Below are positions 24,226 to 34,610 of a stretch of 64,000 bases of DNA, piece by piece. The position numbers and the translations under genes were made by a program. Within the stretch, counting starts at the first letter, position 1; every line of letters begins with the position of its first letter. Below the pieces are notes generated by a model. It searched no databases, had not been told where the DNA came from, and was given only the letters and a program-made list of their open reading frames with translations. This stretch comes from Zygnema cylindricum (taxonomy: Eukaryota > Streptophyta > Zygnematophyceae > Zygnematales > Zygnemataceae): NCBI GenBank assembly GCA_037447655.1, contig JBBHKE010003173.1, positions 10,001 to 74,000 on the forward strand, given 5' to 3'.

Positions 24226-24792
24226 AGTCAGTCTATAAATGAGCAGGGCGTCCATTTGCTCTGTTGTTCACATGGTGGAGAACGTACAACGGCGCATGAT
24301 ATTGTTCGAGATGCAATCGCCTCGGTTGGTAGTGAAGTCGGGTATATAGTAAAACATGAGGTGCCATATATCCTCCCGCCAGGTTCCCAATCTCGTGGAG
24401 TGCGCGGCACTAGTGTGGACCTCCTGTTTTTACAAGGCGCACAGAGAACACTGGGGGATGTAGTTCTAACGCACCCGACAAGATCCCATGTTTCAACACG
24501 TGGGGCATTACATACTACTGTTGCGGCTCACGGTGCAGCGACCTCTAAAGAACGCGATTACGCTCATCAAGACCCAGCCGACAACTTCATACCGTTTGCT
24601 TTGGAGATGTTTGGGAACTTGGACTCGTCGTTCATCAACTTTATTTGTGATTGTGCCCGACGATCGTTTGAGGCTCAAGGACCTGGCAGCCCTCCCTCGG
24701 CTCTCATGTCGGCCTTTTACCACCAACGAATCTTTGTTGCCCTTCAACGATCTCAAGCATCGGCCCTTATCCAACAAAACACGGTGGTGAAT
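24226..24792 (+). pseudogene. C-terminal remnant of a non-LTR-type reverse transcriptase protein
   Basis: The frame reads GVHLLCCSHGGERTTAHDIV, the Cys/His motif that follows many non-LTR-type RT domains. It continues with SVDLLF, LGDVVLTHPTR, a Lys-containing TSKERDY and NFIPFALEMFG. This D...DVV..P...K...FVP..LE order is usual for that C-terminal domain and is suggestive of a restriction-like nuclease fold. No RT domain is found upstream, so this is a fragment. The frame is cut after residue Asn at 24792 by an LTR insertion and resumes at 31318. Confidence 0.7.
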
Positions 24793-25844
24793 TGTTAAAA
24801 CGTGTGTATTTTCTAAGTTTGTATTTGTCTATGTTGAAAAGAAGTAATTGAAATTCACTTCTTAATTTAGACTTTAGAGTGAAGAGAGCGAGAGAGTCAC
24901 CATGGCCATAGCGAGAAAGAAACAAGTAGACAAGTAGACACATTGATAGATTACGAATATATAGATCTACGGAGTTCATTACAGACGTACGCCTTAACCA
25001 TTAATGCTTTAACGAAACAATACACGTTTGTGGTTCGGTGATTAATTAAAGTGTCACGCAAACGTCACTTTCACTTAAACATATCAAAATTGACGAAACG
25101 ACATCTATAGTCAAACGGCGCTCGCGGAGGCAAATCTAACTGTGTAAAATACATGATCGTGAAATTATATGGGCTCCATTGCCACACAAAATTCGCAAAT
25201 CAAAAGAAGTTAATCTAGATAGTGCCGACTCCCACTTTATATAAACCCAAATGATTGACCCCTTGACAATCAGAACCCCATTAAAGCTTCACCCCTATGA
25301 AACAAGACTTTGTGTGTGCTCAGTTCCACCACAGAATGCAAAGTTAGAATATGTGATTTGGATACATTCACCCACTTTGACTTTCCCTTAGAAATGCAGC
25401 CACCCAGGCAAGCAAAAACTTTGACTGGTTACTTCATTGTGTAGCTTGGACTCACTTGAGTCCGCAGCAAAAAGAATCACCAAAAATGGCCAAGTAAATT
25501 AATAGTTATGGTTGGCCAAAGTTTGCCTTTTATACAAGATGCTCTCTGGGAGAGGCTGCTACCTACCCAAAATATTATAAGTCATAAACCCCTCTCTAAA
25601 CCCCCTATTACTGAGGTATGGACCAATCACATTAGTGTATAGTACATAAAAGTACAGGTAGCGGTGTACCTTTTGTAGGACCATCGTACGACATGGCTAA
25701 AAAGTCAACACGTGTCATATCCGGACTAGTTCTTCTAATCCCCGGAATTCCTACTTCCAAACGCCACCCCTCCACGTGGCACCAAGTCATGCCACGTCAA
25801 AAAAACGGTATCGTATAAGAAAGTACAGGTGTCGAAGTACTTTC

Positions 25845-26914
25845 TGAAATTCTATGGGCTCCATAGCCCACAGAATTCGCAGATCCAAAAGAAGCTAATC
25901 TAGATAGTGCCGACTCCAAGTTGATATAAACCCAAATGAATGATCCCTTGACAATAAAAACCCCAATACACCTTCACCCCAGTGAAGAGTAGACCTTTTT
26001 GTGTGCTCAGTTCCACCACATAATGCAAAGCTTGAATATGTGTTTTGGACAATACTCCCCACTTTGACTTTCCCACTAAATATGTGCCACCCTGGCACGC
26101 AAAGACTCTGACCGACTACACCCCTGTGTAGCTTAGACTCCCTTGAGTCCGCAGCAAAAAGAATCACTGAATTTGCTCACCCGAGCATTAAGTTATGGCT
26201 GGTCAAAGATGACCTTTATAGTTACAAGCTCTCTTAGAGAGAGGTACCTAAATATCACTAAGTCTTGGTCTGCCTACTCACGACTACCTTTTACTAAACC
26301 CTAGTCCAATAGGAACACTATAAAGTACAAGAAGGTACAATGGGCGATGTACTTATTGTACGTCCACTGTACGACAAGGTCTACAAGATGACACCTGTCA
26401 AATCGGAAGCCATGGTTCCTCCTCCCATCTTCTCCGGTATCAAATAATGTGGCGCCACGTGGCACCGCGTGACGCTATCTCCGTATGCCGCCAAAAGCTC
26501 ACTTCGCGTGGCGGCTATAATGCCGGCCGTCCGATCAAAACATATTTTACATGGTTCAGATTCGCGTACATGCATGAATTGCTCCTTTTGGTTAGTCTGC
26601 TGTGAAGTAGCTGTTGCGTTAATGTTTATATATCTTTGAAACCCGTCACGTACATCGTTTCGGTAACGCCTTATTGGATAAGGCTTACGTCTACATAGCA
26701 AACCATAGACCCAGGTTCAAATCCGGTTTAGAGCAGCATATTGGCCAACTATCAGATTTCCTGCCTGTTTTTGCATGTTTCTTCTTTTTGACTATGGGGG
26801 CAGCCATGGCTATCTCTGTCTTCCAGTGACTACGACAAGTATGGATGACTTAGACAAGACCATCTGACAAACACATAGAATAAATTCAGACCTAGAAAAT
26901 ACACAAATTTAACA
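25845..26914 (-). repeat. 3' LTR of the young non-autonomous element
   Basis: A 1,070-bp direct repeat of 28913-29982 with TG...CA ends. The gag-tail frame runs into it, with its stop at 26830. A tRNA-like A/B-box segment lies at about 26664-26738. Confidence 0.93.
26664..26738 (+). other. tRNA-like A-box/B-box segment inside the LTR
   Basis: On the strand opposite to the element, ATTGGATAAGGC resembles a pol III A box and, about 40 bp on, GGTTCAAATCC fits the B-box consensus. The copy in the other LTR is at about 29732-29806. Related LTRs have GGATCAATTCC (about 30398) and GGATCAAATCC (about 32618) at the matching place. No complete cloverleaf could be folded by eye, so no tRNA gene is called. 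Confidence 0.4.
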
Positions 26915-26929
26915 CTCCCCTTATTTTTT
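26915..26929 (-). promoter_or_regulatory. Polypurine tract of the young non-autonomous element
   Basis: On the element's strand AAAAAATAAGGGGAG directly abuts the 3' LTR start TGTTAAATTT. It primes plus-strand DNA synthesis in this class of element. Confidence 0.8.
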
Positions 26930-28896
26930 AGTCTTCTATTGCGCCAACTCCCACTAAATAAAAACAACAAAAACAAAATCCCTTTTTTTTTTTTTTTCGT
27001 TCTTTTCCTATAATTAAACTTTAAGAATATACCCTCATATTTTAAAAGGTCTATTAGATGAGCTGAAATTAACATTCCATCTTGCTGATCACACATTTTA
27101 TTTAGCATCTCACTTTTTATAAATCCGAGCAAAGATTTTATCCACCTCATCACTTTTCCATCCACACAAAATCCGATTTCCCTCTTGCAATTCAAACAGC
27201 CAGCCACATCCTCAATCTGCAACACACACCCCGATGCTAACCCTTTTACAGGCGCACCTCCATAGATGGCATCACTCCCATTAGTGATGTCAAGTCCATT
27301 ACCCCCCAAATTTTTCGAAAAAACAAGTATCCCCGCTAAGTTCCTCATAAGATCTACGTCTTCCGTACTCATATTTTTATCCTTGATACTCATCCCATAT
27401 TTTGAACTTTCCTCACTCTCTCCCAAGGAATTCTTTCCGCTATCACTTTCTATTTTTATTCCCAATAAATATTTCTCCTCCCCTAAACCTTTCATTAAAT
27501 ATTCCTCTTCTCCCCTATCTTTTAAAACCCCCTCCAGATTTACTTCTCCCCTTTCCTCGGAATCCGTTGAAGTCTCCCTTTGCGACCAGTTTTCTGTTTC
27601 CAAAATATCTATAAAATTATCCTCATTATTTTTACTTTTCCCTTTTTCAATTATAGATTCTAGATCTGACTTTCTCATCTCTAAGTTATACTTTTTACAC
27701 TCCTTGACATCCTCATCATTTCTAACTCCCTCAAGTACCTCCCTTCCCTTTACTTCCCTTATACCTCCAAAAGCACATCGTTGATTTCGTGTAATTTCTG
27801 TGTACTTCTCTCTCTTCTCCATTTTACCGATGTGAAGAAGCTCCAAAATTTCTTCATCCTCTTTCTCCTCTTCCCCTTCTTCCTCCTCTTTCACATTCCA
27901 ACTTCGAAGTTCTTCCAAACAAGGACACTCCTCTATATAGTGACCCGGTTCTCTACAAAAGAAGCAAACACCCTTTTTCAAAGCTCCCCTTTCTTTTCCT
28001 CTCCCTCTCTTTCCACCAAAGTTCCGATAAGGTTTGCCTTCGTCTTTCTTCCTCTCATCACGCTTCCGCTCGTCATCGCCGTTCCTCTCATCACGCTTCC
28101 GCCAATCACCACCAGCTGTAAATGCAGTTACCCTCTCACTTCCCCTACGAAGCTCCAAAGTGCTTTCCCTCACAAGAATTATCCCCATGGTAAAGCTCCA
28201 AGTCCATGAAGAGCCATCCATTGCCTGCATACGATTAATGATGTTTTCGTACTCATCTGGGAGTTTCATGAGTAGTGTATTGATCTTTCTCTCCTCAGAT
28301 TCTACATACCCCGCACTAGCAAGCTCAACATATAACGCAGCAATATCATTGCAAAACTCTATAATGTTACCGCCTTTATAAACATAGGCCTCTATTTCCT
28401 GTTATACTAACTGCTGCCTCTGAATAGTCTCACTCTTATAAATCTGCCTTAGTGTTTTCCATATTTCCGAAGACTTGGTAAGACTTAAATGAGTGATAGC
28501 TATGGACTTAGACACATATCTAAGTATAAGATGTTTTGCTATAGTGTTTTTATACTCCCAAATTTTACTATCATTTTCTTGAGTTATACTTATAACCCCT
28601 CTAAGTGAAGATGTGGCGGAGAGCATAGCTCCCCTCACCATAAGTGTCCCTTTATCCTTCTCCCCTTTTCCCCCTTCCATCACAATATTTTTCCCTTCAC
28701 CTTTCGTTGCATTTGAACTCCGGTTGATATTCTGGACAGCCTCAGATGGTTCTCCACAGTAAGCTCCTCCAAAGCCAGGTGGCGGACATCTCACTTGTCC
28801 CAAAACAATTCCCCATAAGTGCTTCTCGAAAAGCAATCCCTCCATAATAAACTCCCAATAAGTGAAGTCTGTTCCATCGAACATAGGCACCCTAGA

Positions 28897-28911
28897 TGGT
28901 GGGCCCATAAC
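28897..28911 (-). promoter_or_regulatory. Primer binding site matching the initiator tRNA anticodon loop
   Basis: One base past the 5' LTR border the element's strand reads GTTATGGGCCCACCA. From my knowledge of plant initiator tRNA-Met (anticodon arm with UGGUGGGCCCAUAAC), this is a 15-base complement. The usual plant copia site complementary to the tRNA 3' end (TGGTATCAGAGC) is absent. The site is also coding, lying within the gag frame. Confidence 0.72.
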
Positions 28912-28912
28912 T

Positions 28913-29982
28913 TGAAATTCTATGGGCTCCATTGCCCACAGAATTCGCAGATCCAAAAGAAGCTAATCTAGATAGTGCCGACTCCAAGTTGATATAAACC
29001 CAAATGAATGATCCCTTGACAATAAAAACCCCAATACACCTTCACCCCAGTGAAGAGTAGACCTTTTTGTGTGCTCAGTTCCACCACATAATGCAAAGCT
29101 TGAATATGTGTTTTGGACAATACTCCCCACTTTGACTTTCCCACTAAATATGTGCCACCCTGGCACGCAAAGACTCTGACCGACTACACCCCTGTGTAGC
29201 TTAGACTCCCTTGAGTCCGCAGCAAAAAGAATCACTGAATTTGCTCACCCGAGCATTAAGTTATGGCTGGTCAAAGATGACCTTTATAGTTACAAGCTCT
29301 CTTAGAGAGAGGTACCTAAATATCACTAAGTCTTGGTCTGCCTACTCACGACTACCTTTTACTAAACCCTAGTCCAATAGGAACACTATAAAGTACAAGA
29401 AGGTACAATGGGCGATGTACTTATTGTACGTCCACTGTACGACAAGGTCTACAAGATGACACCTGTCAAATCGGAAGCCATGGTTCCTCCTCCCATCTTC
29501 TCCGGTATCAAATAATGTGGCGCCACGTGGCACCGCGTGACGCTATCTCCGTATGCCGCCAAAAGCTCACTTCGCGTGGCGGCTATAATGCCGGCCGTCC
29601 GATCAAAACATATTTTACATGGTTCAGATTCGCGTACATGCATGAATTGCTCCTTTTGGTTAGTCTGCTGTGAAGTAGCTGTTGCGTTAATGTTTATATA
29701 TCTTTGAAACCCGTCACGTATATCGTTTCGGTAACGCCTTATTGGATAAGGCTTACGTCTACATAGCAAACCATAGACCCAGGTTTAAATCCGGTTTAGA
29801 GCAGCACATTGGCCAACTATCAGTTTTCCTGCCTGTTTTTGCCTGTTTCTTCTTTTTGACTATGGGGGCAGCCATGGCTATCTCTGTCTTCCAGTGACTA
29901 CGACAAGTATGGATGACTTAGACAAGACCATCTGACAAACACATAGAATAAATTCAGACCTAGAAAATACACAAATTTAACA
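28913..29982 (-). repeat. 5' LTR of the young non-autonomous element
   Basis: A 1,070-bp partner of 25845-26914. It supplies the gag start codon (28932, 20 bp from its end) and presumably the promoter. Its 3' end on the element strand is ATAGAATTTCA. Confidence 0.93.
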
Positions 29983-31317
29983 CTTTCTGTACAGACTTTG
30001 TACGACAATGTCATATTGCGACATTTGTCACTTTTGGATTTATTATCTTCCGTTCCGAAGATTCCGTAAACCCGTACTATGTTGCCACCTGTCATCCGGA
30101 GTGGCGGCGTCTGCAAACCGCCAAATTGTCCTTCCACGAAGCCAGCGCTAACCACAGCCGTCCGATTTATTTCGGCATTTAATACGGACAGTCGAAACAA
30201 ATGTCCGCACTATTTGTTTTGTCCGTACTTTAAAGTACAACTGTTTTTATGCCCTATAAACCGTAATCCAGTTAAATGGAAATCCCTACTAGATACTATA
30301 TAAATATCTACCAAACCCAATATGTCTTAGCACTAGTCTTAGACTAAACCAATAAAGCTAACCGTTACGTGTTGCTTGACGGACGTTAGGTACCAGGATC
30401 AATTCCTAGGTCGGGCAAATAACTTTTGGTAAGTCTACCAATTCTCCACCCTATCTCCATTGAGAGCCTAGGCAGCCATGACTCTAGCTCCCTGTCCAAC
30501 CTTGAGTGACTACAATAAGTGTGGGGGCTTGGAGAAGGGAGTTAGAGGTAGACTGCCTCTGCTCTTTTTCTATACTAAAACAGACCTAGAAAATACATTG
30601 AAAATACATAAATATCAACAGATCGGACGGACAACCTCGCCCCAACCAAACCCAAAAGAATCTTTGGCGGCTTTTGGACATAGCGGCGAGTTCTGCCAGG
30701 TGGCGCCACATCATTGGACGCAAGAAAACATGGGAGGAAGAACGATGGTTTCCAAGTTGACAAGTGTCAACCAGAAGGCCATGTTGTACACTAGTCCCAT
30801 AAGAAGTACAATTGGCCACTGTACCTTCTTGTACTATACACTCTTTTTGATTGGCCTATGGTAGAGTAGTAGGTATATGTGAGTAGGAGTTAAGGGATTT
30901 AACGTGTTTGAGGCGCCTCTCTTCAGGTGACCTTTTGTATTTATAGGCTATCTTTGGCCAGCCATAACTAATTCCTCAGGGGAGCAAATTCAGTGATTCT
31001 TTTTGCTGCGAACTCAAGGGAGTCCACACTACACAACGGTGTTGTTGGTCAGGTTTTTGCTTGCTAGGGTGGCGGCATTTCTAAGGGAAATTCAAAGTGG
31101 GGAATGTTGTTCAAAACACATGTTCAACCTTTTCATTCTGTGGTGAGACTGAGCACACACAAAGTCTACTTTCATACAGGTGAAGTTGTATACGAGTTCT
31201 GACTGTCATGGTGTCAGTCAGTTAGGTTTTTATCAACTGTGAGCCGACACTATCAAGATAAGCTTCTTTATGTCTGCGATTTCTGCGGGGAAATGGAACC
31301 CATAGAATTTCATGAAC

Positions 31318-31392
31318 GATGGTCGAGGCTTGCGAGATTTACCTCCCCGCCACCCGGTGCACATTGATGATATTTGTTCCTTAGACCTTTAG
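31318..31392 (+). pseudogene. Displaced last 24 codons of the RT C-terminal remnant
   Basis: After the right-hand target duplication of the old LTR, the reading frame of the 24226-24792 remnant resumes without a shift and runs 24 codons to TAG at 31390-31392. This supports that the LTR insertion split an open frame. Confidence 0.6.
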
Positions 31393-31798
31393 TGTAGACT
31401 TGTTTTAGGCTTTGGGCTGACGGTCCTTCTTTTTCATCTACAGCCTTTGTATAGTGTATTTTTAAGTGCTTTGGTAGTTTGATTTTAGTGTTTGTTTTTG
31501 TTTCTTATGTTTTCTTTGTTTTTTTTTACTTTTACTCTTGAAGCTTTTATACTATTTGTACGTACTTTTTGTTTTATAATTCTAGCCTTAAATAGTAGTG
31601 AAAAATTTCCCTTTTCAATGAAGTTTTGTACTTTTATGGTTTAACCATCGTGTTTTTCATAATAAAACTTTTCTTTGTTTCTTTTTTCCTTGTTTTTACG
31701 CTATTTGAATATTTGTCGCTATTGTGATATAATACGCTCGTACAAATCTTACTTTAGATTGTACACGTGCGAAATCTTTGACGAACGTTCACGCGAAA
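31393..31798. other. T-rich spacer
   Basis: T-rich DNA with runs such as GTTTTTGTTTCTTATG and no open frame of note. It may be 3' DNA of the RT-type remnant, but nothing identifies it. Confidence 0.4.
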
Positions 31799-32855
31799 TG
31801 AAACTGTGAGACCTCCATACGTCCTCAGAGTGGATAGCTTCCAAGAAGCCTTTAGGATAACCCTGACCTGTTGGTGTTTCAGCAAAAACAACTGCCACCC
31901 TAGCAGACAATAACTCTGACCAACTTCAACCCTGTGAAGGCAAGACTCCCCTGAGTGGATAGCAAAAAGAATCTCTGAATTTGCTCCCCTGAGCAGTAAG
32001 TTATGGAGGGTCAAAGTTGACCTTTTGTACAGAAGCTCTCTGGGAGAGAGGGTCCTATCTCCTAATTTTTCTAAGTCCTATCTCTCTCACAGACTCTATC
32101 TACTAATGTACGAAGCCAATCAGATTACAGCTCCGTACACAAAAGTATAGCTGCCGATGTACTTTCTGTACGGACATTGTACGACATGGCCTAAATGTCG
32201 ACACGTGGTATGTCCGGATTCGCTCCCTTAATCCTCGGAGATGCCGCGATCCAATGTCATTCCGCCACGTGTCATCCGATGTGGCGATGACCACAAACCG
32301 CCGAAATCCTCTTCCGCGATCTCGGCGTTAATTCCGACCGTCCGATTAAATTCACATTTAATCGTAGCCGTAATAAATACATGCGCGATATTCGTTTCAT
32401 TAAAGAAATAAATGCGCAGTATTGGTTTCTTATCCGTACCGTAATCCGTACTTTTACATTACTGGATCTATGTATCCCGTAAACAGTTACAGTTAAATGA
32501 ATTATCCTACCTGATAATGTTTAATTAATTATCAAACTATATAGTACTTAACACTAGCTCTAGATCTAACGGCTAAGGCTACCAGCTACCGGCTGTTTGC
32601 CGGCCGGTAGGTACCAGGATCAAATCCTGTGGCCGGCACATACCTTTCAGTAAATAAACCCCTAACTAATATATATTTCCCGTAAACCTTTGGATAGCCT
32701 AGGTAGCCATGGCTCTAGCTCCCTCTCCAATTTCTCAGTGACTGCGACAAGTTTGAGAGTTGTAGAGAGTAGTTAGAGGTAGATTGCCTCGGCTTCTTTC
32801 TATATTTCTATTTAGACCTAGAAAATACTTAAAAAATGGACCATTAATTTTTACA
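31799..32855 (-). mobile_element. Diverged solo LTR of the same family
   Basis: It follows the family LTR in order: TGAAACTGTGAGACCTCC, CCACCCTAGCAGACAA, GCAAAAAGAATC, GTTATGGAGGGTCAAAG, GCTCTCTGGGAGAG, AGCCATGGCTCTAGCTCC and GACCTAGAAAATAC. Length about 1,057 bp. The flanks CGAAA and CGAAT match at 4 of 5. The right border is uncertain by some tens of bases. Confidence 0.72.
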
Positions 32856-33081
32856 CGAATTTCACATCCGGATCGTACGACAAGAAAATCTTTGACGTTT
32901 TCTTTTATTTGAACAAAACCCTACATGGAAGAATTAATATAAAGGCTACGATCCTTCAACGGCTATTTTTCTTTGGCGTGACGTGAAGGCAAAAATAGCC
33001 TCGAAATTTCCCCCTCTGTAAAATCTAAAATCTCTTTGCGGCTCATGATGGAGGAACGACCGTACTCAAAGTCGCCTATTA

Positions 33082-34607
33082 TGGTATGTCCCCATGTACT
33101 TGTAACTTAGTGAACTTACTTTGTTTTTTAACACGGATTTGCCGCACCTGATTTTCAAGTGTCCCTATGTGTAATAACGTAATTGTAACTTACGTTTGTG
33201 ACGATTGTATACGCCGACAATACCTGTGACGGCTGCCAGCGTCTACAATCTGTGTTGTCGCACGTTATTTTTTGGAACTGCTTTTGACGTCGCATGTCTT
33301 AATGTGACATTGTAGACGTACCGCATTGCAGCTTGTGCAGTTTCACGGTTGAAGAAGATGCGCTTTGCCTTCGCGTCGCCTGTCCGGTGGACGATAAATG
33401 GCATCGGAATTTCAATATCCCTGCAAACAAATATCCGTAGTGAACGAAAACGGACAAAAACAAACAGACTGTGTACTTTTCTTCGTCGTATTGAACGCAA
33501 ACGTACAAAACATAGCCATTTTTTTACTTTTGTTTGTCCTTAGAAATCGTATGAAAACTTTCGAAAATTACATGTGCGAATATATGTTCCTATTTGTTTA
33601 TAAAAAATACCTAGTTTTAAAACACATCGCGCATGTGTATTAAATATAAGTTTGAAAATGACCGTTTTTTGTCGTGGAAGTGTGTCGAAAAACACAAGAC
33701 GACGAATTTTTGTACATCCTACGTTCGAGGATGACGCAAATTGTACTCTACAAAATTGCGATTCCTTCGTACGGATGCAACTTAGGGTGCGTCTTTATGT
33801 ACTTCAAACTTAGAGATTTTTTTTTTGTTTTTTAGCGCAGATCCGGCGGACCCGGATTTCGGGTGTCCCTATGTGTACCAAACGAAGTTGTCACTTAAGG
33901 GCGTGATGCTTGTATACGTTGACAATGCCCGTGACGGCTGTCGACAGTGTACAATCATTGATGACGCACCAAATTGTACAAAATTGCCTTGGACGCCGCG
34001 AGAATGCGAGGCTGCGTGTGAGAGGCGGCGTGTGCGACTTGCTCGGGCGCCCTCAAAGATTTCTCGAGATTTCGTCAAATGGCATTCGAATTTCCAGACC
34101 CCTGGAATGGAAAAGTCCGTACTGAACGAAACGCAACAAAAGAAAAAAAATTGTGTACTTTGTTGGACTCAAACGAACAAAACATAACGAATAGTGTACC
34201 TTCCGCCGTCGCTTGAATTCGTTTGAAATTTTTGAAAAAAACATTACAATTGCGAATACGTGTTCCTATTTGTTTTTCAAAAATACTTTGTTTTAAAACA
34301 CATCGGCCCTGTATTTTAAATAAAAGTTTGAAGATGACGTTTTTTGGCGTGGCTGTGGGCCGAAGAACACAAGACGACAAGATGTAGTACATTTTATATT
34401 CGATGATGACGCAAAATGTACTTCTCTTTTTGTCTATTTTTTTGTACGGTTGAAACTTACGCTGTGCGGCTCTAAGTTTTACAGGAAAACGACAGGAAAA
34501 AACCCTTACTTAAGCACACAGAGACGCACCCTTAGGCAGTACGGCGCTAAGTTTTACACGAAAACGACAGAAAAAACCCTTACTTATGCACATGGGAACA
34601 TACCCCC
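33082..34607. mobile_element. Harbinger-like MITE, GGTATGTCCCCATG ends, hosting a nested element
   Basis: The left end TGGTATGTCCCCATGTACTT and right end CATGGGAACATACCCCC are inverse, with TTA at both flanks (33079-33081, 34608-34610). Without the nested 33785-34531 element it would be about 776 bp. The truncated relative at 62964-63550 shows the uninterrupted sequence across the nested site (CCTAAGTTGCAACCGTACG). Confidence 0.78.
33785..34531. mobile_element. Harbinger-like MITE, GGGTGCGTCT ends, nested
   Basis: 747 bp, from GGGTGCGTCTTTATGTACTT to AGACGCACCC, flanked by TTA on both sides. Landmarks: GCAGATCCGGCGGACCCGG near the left end and AACCCTTACTTAAGC near the right. A related copy in opposite orientation is at 39532-40270. 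Confidence 0.88.
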
Positions 34608-34610
34608 TTA

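Larger units (their letters stand above)
26830..28932 (-). pseudogene. Gag with zinc knuckle and degenerate copia RNase H tail, one in-frame stop
   Basis: One frame of about 700 codons starting at the ATG at 28932, inside the 5' LTR, and interrupted by TAA at 28402-28404. Before the stop it reads VMGPPSRVPMFDGTDFTYW and EIWKTLRQIYKSE; after it, NTLLMKLPDEYENIINRM. These are consecutive parts of a copia Gag, so the stop lies within the domain. A CX2CX4HX4C knuckle (CFFCREPGHYIEEC) follows, then a Glu/Lys-rich linker, then KYLLGIKIE, LASGCVLQIED and MCDQQDGMLI, which echo LGIQVE, TTGFVLKIGD and WCDNQAAI of an intact copia RT/RNase H. The acidic catalytic residues are only partly kept. The last ~30 residues come from the 3' LTR. 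Gag would form the particle; the tail has no evident activity. Confidence 0.75.
25845..29982 (-). mobile_element. Young non-autonomous LTR retrotransposon (copia-derived, gag only)
   Basis: 4,138 bp, flanked by the perfect 5-bp duplication CTTTC (25840-25844, 29983-29987). Both LTRs are 1,070 bp and I see about six differences between them, so insertion was recent. The internal region is only about 2 kb: a primer site, a Gag with CCHC knuckle, a short tail resembling copia RNase H and a polypurine tract. Protease, integrase and most of the reverse transcriptase are missing, so mobility would need another element's enzymes. Confidence 0.92.
25160..30619 (-). mobile_element. Solo LTR (middle layer), split by the young element
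   Basis: Parts 25160-25844 and 29988-30619 align with the left and right parts of the young LTR, but with clear divergence. It begins TGAAATTATATGGGCTCC and ends AAATATCAACA. The 5-bp duplication GATCG flanks it perfectly (25155-25159, 30620-30624). The sequence around its internal break, GTACTTTC|TGTACAG, is uninterrupted in the related LTR at about 32159-32176. Confidence 0.88.
24793..31312 (+). mobile_element. Old LTR (oldest layer), split at 25155-25159/30620-30624
   Basis: Left part 24793-25159 starts TGTTAAAACGTGTGTATTTT, matching the start of the young element's LTR read on its own strand (TGTTAAATTTGTGTATTTTC). Right part 30625-31312 ends CCCATAGAATTTCA, the same family's LTR end. 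Together about 1,055 bp, close to the 1,070 bp of the young LTR, in opposite orientation. The flanks TGAAT (24788-24792) and TGAAC (31313-31317) match at 4 of 5, fitting an aged target duplication. No internal element sequence is present, so it is a solo LTR. Confidence 0.8.

Noticed and set aside
27266-28381. + strand frames of 115-172 codons
   Set aside because: Antisense of the Gag tail of the young LTR element, which has a zinc knuckle and a copia-like Gag domain.
32570-32645. Candidate tRNA gene
   Set aside because: B-box-like sequence and GGCCGGC pairing are present, but no full cloverleaf or anticodon arm could be formed, and it sits at the same place as tRNA-like DNA in related LTRs.
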